Positions 1-8,977 of a DNA stretch of 40,000 nucleotides are shown here, piece by piece. The position numbers were made by a program, and so were the translations under genes. The stretch is taken from contig RPFO01000655.1 of assembly GCA_009746045.1 (NCBI GenBank), forward strand, positions 15,001 through 55,000, given 5' to 3'. The notes under the pieces were generated by a model that was not told the DNA's origin, made no database searches, and worked only from the letters and a program-made list of their open reading frames with translations. Source of the DNA: Mesostigma viride. Taxonomy: Eukaryota; Streptophyta; Mesostigmatophyceae; Mesostigmatales; Mesostigmataceae. Positions within the stretch are counted from its first letter, which is position 1. Every line of letters begins with the position of its first letter.

Positions 1-973
1 TCAGACCTGCGCAGTGCGTGTCTGACCTGTCCATGGAAGAACGGCGGTTGTTGCGCGCCTGGGCGAGTGATTTACGAGGGCGAGGTACAGATTTGTCGCG
101 AATGTTATCTGCTATTAGTGCTTTCTTCTATGAGCTCATCGTTCGAGGTTTTTTGCGTTCTTTTTGGGCAGTTTCCGCCAGCTAGCTCGCCGTCGCTTGC
201 CGTTGTGTTGTCGAATACCTGGCAGCTTTAGATTGTTTTCGTTGATGTCGTGATCAGGGCCGCTTCAGTCGCAGCCTATAGCTCTTCGGGAAGGTAAAAG
301 GCATTTCATAAAACGTGTTCCGGCAAGGATGTTGTGCGTATGGACGCTTCTTGTTGTGTGAGAGTGACGCACCCTCTCTTCGCAGCGGCATCACAGCGCT
401 CATGCGCTGAAGGGCCGCCAATGGTTTCTTTGAATTTTATCGTGCAGGGATGGAAGTGTTTTAGTGATGATGATGTTGGAGATATTGCATTTGTGTGACT
501 GCATGTAGATAGCTGTCACCAATGGTTGTTTGAGCTTTCCTTTGTTATGATGATGTGACAAGACTACAATGTGCTGAGCCAACCATGGTTGACATGCATG
601 ACTGCATGCAAGCTATATATACCATGTTCCTACTTGGTTCCTTGCCCTCCATAGTCCCAGTTTGTCATCCATGCCGGGGAGGACAGTTTAGGAGGTGTTG
701 TTGAGTTGATTAGCTTGGTTGTCATCAACCTTACACTCTAACCTAGGAGAAACATAGGAAATGCTGCTTAGGCATATTAGGGCTACCATCGTCAAGGCTA
801 TGAACATATTTACAGGGCTGGCCATGCTGGAGGGATGATGAAGACATATGAGGTGCGTGGCCACCCCTTCGTACATTGTAAACATACTCAGCATGGCTTT
901 GGTACATGTTGGATGGCATATGAAGTGGCACTGTGGGGTTACTAACTTACTGAGTGGTCCTTAGCGCCTTGTC
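1..973. other. Non-coding stretch, no supported gene
   Basis: Only short, overlapping ORFs without recognisable domains occur here, and none has a convincing start context or codon pattern. A TATA-like run lies near 612-621 (ctatatata), but no ORF follows that would make it a promoter. I see no RNA gene or transposon motif. It may be decayed intergenic DNA. Confidence 0.5.
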
Positions 974-1560
974 AGGTGGTCATATAGGAAACCCATCAAC
1001 TTGAGTAGTTCTTGTCACAATGACCCCCCACGTTGAGCATGCGTTGCCGTCAGCGTGCAAGAGTTAATTATGTGTGCTTTGGTCAGTTTGCAGATGTCCT
1101 TGATGAAGAAGGAGGTGCTAGTGTGGCTGAATGGTTACTCTAATTTCCTTGTAGAGTCTACATGGGTGGCCGTCTTGGAATGGTTGTAACTTGGGCAGTT
1201 CTTGTCAGAATGGCGTCAAACCTTGAACATAGGAGGTACCGTATGTGCAGAGGTTGGCAGCATGTGGTTTGGCCAGTTTTTGCATGGTTTGGATGGATTA
1301 AGGGGTGTTTATGGTGTAAGATACACTAAAAAACCTCCCTTAGCTTCGTCACAGGTGGCTACCTAGGAAATCCATCAACTAGAGCTGCGCTCGTCAGAAT
1401 GACCTGAAAATTTGGGGCTGCATGTCCCCCCACCTGTAATATTTGGGAATATATGGTGGAGCATGATATGATGTGTTTATGATTTGATTTTTTTTTTTTG
1501 GATTAAAAAAGTACCTGTTTTGCGGGAAATCCATCAACGTGAGTAAACACTCTTATTTCT
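974..1560. repeat. Degenerate tandem repeat, ~185-bp period
   Basis: A phrase resembling ggtggnnnnnTAGGAAAnCCATCAAC, followed about 15 bases later by TTCTTGTCAnAATGnC, recurs near 974, 1163, 1349 and 1520. The spacings are about 189, 186 and 170 bp. The copies are strongly diverged and the second and fourth are partial. This fits an old satellite or a degraded tandem duplication. No coding potential is visible. The call rests on matching by eye. Confidence 0.45.
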
Positions 1561-1838
1561 TGGTCCCAATTAGGTAGAATTTCTCAAAAGTGGGGGAACT
1601 ATGCGGGAATATATGATTTGGTCCCGATATGTTTGCCCATTGTCCTAGGGAAAATGTGACTAAAATAGCGTCTTTTTCTATTTTTAGCGCGTCACCGGTG
1701 TATGGTGGGGGCTAGTACCCCCCCCAAGTGGCTGGAAATTTTTTTTTTTCATATTTATGGTCCCCAATCATCATTGGATTTTTTGCACATGCATAGGTAT
1801 GGTTTCCAGAAAAGTGCCCTTTAGGCATGTCCCCTCCC

Positions 1839-2369
1839 CTTAAGACGGGCCAACCAGGTAGACACCTCCTCCTATGGCAGGGTCCCCTTGTCCCATCGCA
1901 ACCCACTGGCAAACTTGCGCGCGCCGGGCACCGGCGCGGCGCGACCCGGACCTATGTGACACAACTGCTTGAAGATGCAGGGCTTAATTCTGGGACTATC
2001 CGTACTCCGCGCCCGCATGATTGACAAGGAGAAATGGGCTGCCATCTGCGATAAGCACCTACCTTCCCGAGGGGTATGCTCCTGTTTTCTCCCCACGGGC
2101 CCCGCGGCCCGTTGCTAGCCAGGGTAGAAGTCCGCAGGTGGAGGTTATTGGTCCTGAGGATAGCCACTTCACTACCTCCTCGTCTGCCATTACAGTAGAG
2201 GACAGCTCGGATGAGGATTACATCCCCATCTAGTGCTTAACGGTTGGGGGATGATGCAGACGATATTTGTTTAAACTTTTGTGTAATTATTTTTCTAATG
2301 AGATTAGCATAGTACTCCGTGGCATGCCTTTGCGCATGACACGCAAGTACTTACTTACTTACTTACTTA
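1839..2369 (+). pseudogene. LINE-A non-LTR retrotransposon, 5'-truncated 3' end (copy 1)
   Basis: This is the 3' end of a non-LTR retrotransposon family (called LINE-A here) that recurs many times in the window. The reading frame ends at 2,233 with the family's acidic C-terminus (EDSSDEDYIPI). A 3' UTR of about 110 bases follows, then a short TTAC tail at 2,347-2,369. The upstream part matches the region downstream of RT in LINE proteins (basic GHRRGATR motif, then a helical segment ending KEKW). A frameshift near 2,010-2,030 separates two pieces (frames beginning at 1,827 and 2,021), so this copy is broken. The 5' truncation and simple tail are typical of target-primed reverse transcription. 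Confidence 0.7.
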
Positions 2370-3002
2370 TGGCCAGCAATTAAGTAGCAACAACTGTTGG
2401 ACCGCCGCAAGACAATGCTGGCTTTTGGATCATCATGGTCTGTCAGGCGGCTAGGCTAGCCTACGGCGCTATGTAGGCACCGGCGTAAGCCTGGGCCGGA
2501 ACGCATCTAGTACGCACCAACCAAACCTCTGACATTTCCATTACGACACATCAGCCGAGTACCAACCAATCGACGCACACCAATATTCGGCCACTTGTCA
2601 CGCCCGCCGGCAGTATCCAGAATCTCAGTCTGTATGTATACCTCAGCACCGGACCGCTGCACAGCTAGCCAAAATCTGGGGCGTAACTCACACATGCCAA
2701 AATTCAGCCGAACCTCCAATGGCTGAGTCCCAACGCATCGAAATATCCCAAACGCCTCGAAACACAAAACGGCTAAGTACCGGCACATTATTATTAATTA
2801 ATTATTCTCATGTAACTGGGAGCTGAAACCTGTAAGACAACAGCGGGGTGAGGCCATCTCGTAGAATCCGGTCGCAAACCCCCCCGGAGAAAAGGCTCAA
2901 GCTCAGGCATCTTAACCACCTCCGGTGAAATATTGTCCACTCCCATGGCAGCATCGTTGCGGAGGGTACGTGGAGCTAGATGGCAGCAGCCCATTCCCAG
3001 GA
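2370..3002. other. Non-coding stretch
   Basis: Two minus-strand ORFs of 78 and 93 codons occur but carry no recognisable domain and have no support. An AT-rich patch (attattaattaattatt) lies near 2,789. I see no element boundaries except the start of the solo LTR at 3,003. Confidence 0.4.
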
Positions 3003-3615
3003 GTTGTGAGTGAATGCCGAAGATCGCCATGGCTCTTGCAGGAATGTTGCCTTTATTAGAATGATGGAAACACAGACGTAAGTCACGTCACTTCCAAGGC
3101 TGCACGCAGCACAGACGACAAGGTCGCAGTGCCAAGAGAACGTGCACGCAAGAGCTAGCGTCCTGGTGCTACCAAGTCACACATATAACTTGCTAGGGAC
3201 GCGTCCAAGTACTCAGCTGCACTGTCACAGCTGAACTGTCAATCAATTGATCCCACAGACTCTGGCACGCCTTTGGCGCGCAGATCTATCAATTGTCCAT
3301 ACGGCTAGTCCTGTGGACCTATCCGTACATTACTCAGCATCAATTGTCTCATAGGTCCTGGCGCGCTACAGCACGCCTACCTATCAATTGACCATCAAGT
3401 CCTGTACAAGTCCTGTCAACGTCCTGCGGACTATCAAAGTGACACTTGTACATCCTGTGTCCGTACGCGCCCACAGTGGCGCGCCGGGTACTGTCGGCAC
3501 AGCCTAGGAACGTCATAACTTTTACGTCCCGTAACCAAATGAGGCGTTCAAGGTGCCGTTGGAAAGAGCGTAACAATCTCTATCCACCTATAACGTAAAT
3601 CCTTTACATTAACTC
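3003..3615 (-). mobile_element. Solo LTR of the C1 copia-like family
   Basis: These 613 bases align end to end with the two LTRs of element C1 (19,308-19,925 and 26,519-27,135), starting gttgtgag and ending ttaactc on the plus strand, with scattered substitutions and small indels. No internal element sequence adjoins either side. The flanking pentamers are cagga (left) and caggg (right), a near-perfect 5-bp target duplication. It is best explained as a solo LTR left by recombination between the LTRs of an older insertion. It is more diverged from the C1 LTRs than they are from each other, so it is older. Confidence 0.85.
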
Positions 3616-3932
3616 CAGGGGTCCACTCGTCGTGGGAGTTAGTGCCGCTCTGACCGTGCCAGGTGGGTACAGAATGCAGTGGGCGAATGCCAAATGGCTC
3701 ACGAATGGACGACGAGACACCTTGGCATTAGGATAAGTTGGCATATGTACTGCTGCATGGTCAGCCGCCAACAATGGCTGGCCAGAGTTTATGTAACTTA
3801 ACCCTAACTTACATATGATCTGTGACGGACAGCCTAATCAATTACAACCAGATCTGCATGGTCAGTCCTAACCCAATCTCGTGCTGAACCACCTTGGGTT
3901 CAGCATGGTGTATGCTCTCTTTGTTGGGCGCC
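3616..3932. other. Non-coding stretch
   Basis: No ORF, repeat or RNA signature that I can support. The phrase gcatggtcag occurs twice (near 3,755 and 3,857) without clear larger structure. Confidence 0.4.
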
Positions 3933-4035
3933 GGGCATGATGCAGACGATATTTGTAACTTTCGTGTATTCATTTTTCTAATGAGCTTAGCATATAGTGC
4001 TCCGTGGCATGCCCATGCGCATGACACGCAAGTAC

Positions 4036-4112
<77 letters not shown>
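3933..4112 (+). mobile_element. LINE-A 3' UTR fragment with TTAC tail
   Basis: The segment matches the LINE-A 3' UTR from the motif gatgcagacgatatttg through catgcgcatgacacgcaagta. It then runs into about 80 bases of TTAC repeats (4,033-4,112). No coding part remains. The long plus-strand reading frame here is only the repeat read through. Confidence 0.75.
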
Positions 4113-4113
<1 letters not shown>

Positions 4114-4197
4114 AACTTGCTTACTTCAGCACTAGAGTGACCCGCCGCGCTGGCTTCGCCTGCACTGAGCCCAAAACAGGGTCTAGTTAGTGACTCA

Positions 4198-4328
4198 GGT
4201 TAATATTGTGCGGAAACCTTTTGCCACAGCTTCTAAGGTTCCGCACAATATTACCAGCGATAATCACTCGCTGGTCAACCAAAGCTAATGCGCAGTGGCA
4301 AAAGGCTTCCGGCCGCACAATACTAACC
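4198..4328. mobile_element. Foldback (MITE-like) element, copy 1
   Basis: The 131-bp segment begins ggttaatattgtgcgg and ends ccgcacaatactaacc, near-perfect inverted repeats that extend inward to about 30 bases (including ccttttgccac / gtggcaaaagg). Further hairpins lie inside: aatattgtgcgg / ccgcacaatatt and ccagcga / tcgctgg. Related sequences occur at 18,485-18,590 and 33,358-33,419. There is no coding capacity. A short non-autonomous foldback element is the likeliest identity. A clear target-site duplication was not found. Confidence 0.55.
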
Positions 4329-4427
4329 TGTTTCAGATCTACTATATGTCCCTTCGAGGCACAGGTTCGAATCCATGCACTCGGAGATGAATTGTTTCCC
4401 CCCAATTTGACACCCGCGGCGCCCATT

Positions 4428-4615
4428 GTTATTCATATTCATATTCATATTCATATTCATATTCATATTCATATTCATATTCATATTCATATTCATATTC
4501 ATATTCATATTCATATTCATATTCATATTCATATTCATATTCATATTCATATTCATATTCATATTCATATTCATATTCATATTCATATTCATATTCATAT
4601 CCATATTCATATTCA
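4428..4615. repeat. ATTCAT hexanucleotide microsatellite
   Basis: About 31 nearly perfect copies of ATTCAT run through this stretch, with one ATCCAT variant near the end. Traces of the same hexamer next to the foldback repeat at 18,400-18,420 suggest the array belongs to that dispersed repeat context. All overlapping long frames (alternating IH, MN or FI dipeptides) are repeat artefacts. Confidence 0.9.
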
Positions 4616-4655
4616 TATCAGCGCCACCGTGTTGCGCTCATATTCTTATCCATAA

Positions 4656-5090
4656 GTAAGTAAGTTTGTAAGTATGTATAAGTATGTAAGTAATAATGTA
4701 AGTAATAATGTAAGTATGTAACTAAGTAAGTAAGTAAGTATGTATGTATGTATGTATGTATGTATGTATGTATGTATGTATGTATGTATGTATGTATGTA
4801 TGTATGTATGTATGTATGTATGTATGTATGTATGTATGTATGTATGTATGTATGTATGTATGTATGTATGTATGTATGTATGTATGTATGTATGTATGTA
4901 TGTATGTATGTATGTATGTATGTATGTATGTATGTATGTATGTATGTATGTATGTATGTATGTATGTATGTATGTATGTATGTATGTATGTATGTATGTA
5001 TGTATGTATGTATGTATGTATGTATGTATGTATGTATGTATGTATGTATGTATGTATGTATGTATGTATGTATGTATGTATGTATGTATG

Positions 5091-5160
<70 letters not shown>

Positions 5161-5241
5161 TGTAAGTATGTATGTAAGTATGTAAGTAAGTAAGTAAGTA
5201 TGTAAGTAAGTAAGTAAGTATGTAAGTAAGTAAGTAAGTAA
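4656..5241. repeat. Tetranucleotide array (GTAA / GTAT)
   Basis: A mixed GTAA/GTAT region leads into about 380 bases of pure GTAT (4,740-5,120), then back into GTAA with scattered GTAT. On the minus strand it sits directly downstream of a LINE-A 3' UTR and ends in the same TTAC unit as other LINE-A tails. It is therefore probably an expanded LINE tail. Confidence 0.85.
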
Positions 5242-5736
<495 letters not shown>

Positions 5737-6568
5737 TGTCACGGACGCGCGCTATGTCATCCGGGCGCCCACTATGCACAAGACCGGTGACGTGCGCAAG
5801 GAATTTGTCTTCTACGCATTTTCGACAAAGGCTAGTGACCGGGGGGGGACACTAGCACTTGCAGCATAAGAGCGGACGAAAGTGTACGTGCACGCGCGCC
5901 GGGCCAGGCACAGCTGGGCGCGCAGCACTGACTTGAGCGGACGGCAGCACAAGTGTGCAGCGTCGAGAGGATCATACGCGTGTTAGTGGACAGCTGGAGC
6001 TGAAGCTGTACTGCTGGACTTCAACAGCGCCGAGGCTATTGACAGGCCAGGTGTCTTTGTGGTGTAGAATAGCGGGTCAACGTTATGAGGACTGGACAGA
6101 AAATGGAAAAGGACAATTTGCGGTGCGGAGCCAGATCGCTGGAATGAATGCGAAATCGCTGGCAGCCCTAAAAAGGGATTTCTTCTAGAAAGGAACGATT
6201 AGACGCAATGTTTGCTGGGCCACTCACACGCAAGGTGTGAGCGTGCAGATTGTCTGAAGGATATTATGCTTCGACCTTGCTGGACGTGACTCAATGTCGG
6301 ACATTCCCAGGGACAGAAATGCCGGAGCCTCTAGGAGATGAGATCGGCAACAGGGTAGCAATTTAGATTTGTCGGGATGCCTTCCTGCTTTTGTTGGCAT
6401 GTGTGGTAGAAAGCCAGGACGGCAACTGGAATGCGGTTTCTATTCGCATGGTTCAGGCAGCAAGATAGTTTTGGCATTCCTGGCTGGACTGACAAGTGTG
6501 GCGTGTGTCATGCGTGTGGCATGACGAATGGTTTGGTTCATAGTCGAAGAGGACTCTCACGCAGCGTG
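5737..6568 (+). repeat. L repeat, left copy (first half of the split terminal repeat)
   Basis: Begins TGTCACGGACGCGCGC at the element's left edge and ends GCAGCGTG. The second copy is at 15,186-16,020. A 77-codon frame lies inside both copies but has no domain and is probably incidental. The transcription start presumably lies in this repeat, as in LTRs, but I cannot recognise a promoter. It is directly followed by the leader rather than by the R repeat, which is what makes the terminal structure unusual. Confidence 0.85.
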
Positions 6569-7168
6569 TAGTCTCTTCGAGTCTCTCGTTAGTGGCCTTC
6601 GTGTTTCTCCCTTTCCTTGGGAGCAAGGCCGGTAGCATGTCATGGAGCGCTGCCTAACTGCGGGCTCGTGAGCATGGAGTGCATCGATATTGAGACTATC
6701 AACGTGTTGTAATTGTATTAACTTTCTCAATAAATTCCGCATGTGCGGCTTCATCATCAGACTGTGCAAAGTGTGTGTTTGAAAGCATTATTCTATAGCA
6801 GGGGAGGCAATAAGGTGGTTATCAGGCACGAGGGACAGTTCCTTGTCCTCGGCTGAGAGCCCTCCTTTCTTTACTCGAAGAGACTACCCGGTAGTCTGCT
6901 TCCTTCTGTTCGAAGCCAAGACGTTGGCTTTAGTGTTTAGCAACCATCAGCAGTACAGGGAACGGCCTGGCTGACAGTTTGTAAAGGAAGTGTCTTGAGA
7001 CAGATTTTAAGAAAATAGAACTAGCCAGAATTTGCTGGCTCTTGTCTTTTTCTGGCAGGCTAGTCGAGTCGTTATCCTTGACACCTGTTATAAAGCCTTT
7101 GGTTGTTGCTTCTTCTCAGCGAAACCTAGGCTTGTTGGTTCTTGTTTTGCCCATCGGTCAGCTGGTGC
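6569..7168 (+). other. Element leader between L repeat and gag
   Basis: Non-coding leader of about 600 bases. Its start forms one arm of a perfect 15-bp inverted repeat (6,568-6,582 against 6,873-6,887; GTAGTCTCTTCGAGT). The second arm leads into another palindrome (GACTACCCGGTAGTC). A polyadenylation-like AATAAA lies at 6,729-6,734 and TGTAA near 6,710. A primer-binding site matching a tRNA 3' end was not recognised. The inverted-repeat arm occupies the usual primer-binding position. Confidence 0.6.
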
Positions 7169-8977
7169 ATGCCACTGACGCGAGCGCAGACTCGAGCCAT
7201 GGCAGATGCAAATAGAGCAGATGCCGACACGTCCGCTCCGGGGTCGAATGGCGGGATTCCTCCCGCCGTACCCGCAGTGGGTGAGAGTCGCGACCAAGAA
7301 GCGCCGCTGAGTATGGTGGCGCTGTTCGCGCAGATGCAAGCGCAGATGCAGCAACAGTCGCAACAGTTGCAGCAGCAATTGGCGCTGCAGATGCGGGAAG
7401 TGACCGACAGATTGGTGGCCGTAGAGGGTCGTCATCTGCAGTCCACACCATGGGACGGGCAGGCATCGATGCCGGGCCCCAGTGGTGTTGCCGCGGAGCC
7501 GAGGGAGCGGGACCAGCCGCCAACCTCAGGTAATGCGGCGGGAAGGGCTTCGATGGAACCGGGGGTTTTGGCTGGGTCGCTAACCCAACACGACTTGCTT
7601 GGTGAGGCGGATGGTCAGCCACGGGGCGAGTATACGCTGGCGCCCAGGCGCCTGCCTTTCGATCAAGCGCGAGACGGATTGCACGAGGAGAACGGGGCAG
7701 GGCTGGCGCGCGCGATGGACCCACACAGGGGTGCACCAGGACGCATGCTGCCAGGCGGGGCCTCAATTCCGTTTGGGCGAGGCGGTGGGGCGCTGACCGG
7801 CGGGTCGACTGCACGGTGGTCAAGTGTGCCAATCGGGCGCATTCCGCCCATGGAGGACATAACCACGCCGCTGGCTTTCCGAGTACGGGAGGCAGCACGA
7901 CCAAGCACGCTGGCGCAGGGACGCGCAGCTCAGCGACCGCCGGAGGATGCCGATGGGGTGCAGTACCCGCAAAGGGTGCGCCTCATACCGGAAGGCGCGA
8001 AGATGCCCACCCTACCACGGGTGGACATGCGCGAGAAGTTCTCCACAACCGGCAATCTGGCCACGCTGGCGCAGGCCTACAACGCGTACAAGTCATGGAT
8101 TGATCTGCAATACATGACTACGCAAGGCGCTGTAATGCATGAGTTTGTGATGAACAACATGCATTTTTTCTTTCACGGCCTTACGCTGAGGCGAGTGGCT
8201 AGGCTGGTGGAGCAGTGGAGAGAGGTCTCGCTGTACACGCGTCACACGGACGTGTGGTTCGGCTTCGACGGGCGTGGCCAGCCCGACTATGACAACATCA
8301 TGTATGGTGTCGACCCTGCCGAGGAACTGTGGGGCCTCCTTCGCCAGGAATACCCGGTGGAGACCATCAAGGCAGAGCGTGAGTGGCGCAGTTTCAAGAT
8401 AGCCGAGGGTGAAACCCCGGAGCAATCTTACGAGCGCCTCATGGAGTTCGCCGGCGAAGTGGAGGACTGGTCCGAAAAGCTGGCGTGTCAGAAATGGCTG
8501 CAAGCGCTAGGCTCCAAGGAGATGGAGCTGCCCACGCCGCCCAACGGCCAGCCGTGGCGATTGCGGTCACTGTGCATTGAGGTCAGGGCCATGATGCGAC
8601 GACACGCGCAAGGCCGGATCTCGGTAAGCACGGTGGTGGCCGAGCTGCAGGCCAAGGTCGACGCGCTGACCAAGGCCAAGTCGGGTGAGTCGTCTGCCAC
8701 AAGACAAGCGCGCCCGCAAGGCGGCCACGGTGCTAGCAGGAACCAAGGGGGGTCTCGCAACGCCTCATCGCATGATGCAACCCAGGGTAACGCCGCTGGC
8801 GGCAACAAAGACGCTGCCGCCCCGACGCGAGCTGGGGGGGCACGTCCTCACAGACGGGTACTAGGACGGATGCGCGCAAATCGGGCTGCTTCCTTTGCGA
8901 CAAGGATGGGCACCTTAGTCGCGAGTGTCCAAGCCGCTGCACGAAGCCGCATGGGGCAGACACGAAGTGGCACCTGA
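7169..8977 (+). CDS. gag: Gag polyprotein of the Ty3/gypsy element
   Basis: Structural protein that should assemble the cytoplasmic particle packaging the element RNA. The first ATG in frame is at 7,169; a second at 7,199 has a better context (GCCATGG) and may be the real start. The N-terminal third holds a Gln-rich coiled coil (from about 7,320, repeated QMQ/QQ). A low-complexity Pro/Gly region follows, then a helical capsid-like domain (about 8,030-8,680). A basic Gly/Ser/Asn-rich tail precedes the end. The expected zinc knuckle (CX2CX4HX4C, CFLCDKDGHLSREC) is encoded in the next frame, just past a run of seven G at 8,834-8,840. The last ~45 codons of this frame are therefore probably out of frame, and the stop at 8,975-8,977 is not the natural gag end. 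Confidence 0.8.
   Translation: MPLTRAQTRAMADANRADADTSAPGSNGGIPPAVPAVGESRDQEAPLSMVALFAQMQAQMQQQSQQLQQQLALQMREVTDRLVAVEGRHLQSTPWDGQASMPGPSGVAAEPRERDQPPTSGNAAGRASMEPGVLAGSLTQHDLLGEADGQPRGEYTLAPRRLPFDQARDGLHEENGAGLARAMDPHRGAPGRMLPGGASIPFGRGGGALTGGSTARWSSVPIGRIPPMEDITTPLAFRVREAARPSTLAQGRAAQRPPEDADGVQYPQRVRLIPEGAKMPTLPRVDMREKFSTTGNLATLAQAYNAYKSWIDLQYMTTQGAVMHEFVMNNMHFFFHGLTLRRVARLVEQWREVSLYTRHTDVWFGFDGRGQPDYDNIMYGVDPAEELWGLLRQEYPVETIKAEREWRSFKIAEGETPEQSYERLMEFAGEVEDWSEKLACQKWLQALGSKEMELPTPPNGQPWRLRSLCIEVRAMMRRHAQGRISVSTVVAELQAKVDALTKAKSGESSATRQARPQGGHGASRNQGGSRNASSHDATQGNAAGGNKDAAAPTRAGGARPHRRVLGRMRANRAASFATRMGTLVASVQAAARSRMGQTRSGT

Noticed and set aside
4372-4382. ggttcgaatcc as part of a tRNA gene (also near 33,166 and, on the minus strand, 20,580)
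   Set aside because: It is a good B-box string, but no acceptor stem, D arm or anticodon arm could be paired around any of the three.
5955-6188. 77-codon ORF in the L repeat, also at 15,403-15,636
   Set aside because: It is identical in both copies only because the repeats are identical. It has no ATG at its start, no domain and no independent evidence.
7158-7904. 248-codon minus-strand ORF opposite gag
   Set aside because: It is a GC-rich shadow of the gag coding frame without recognisable domains.
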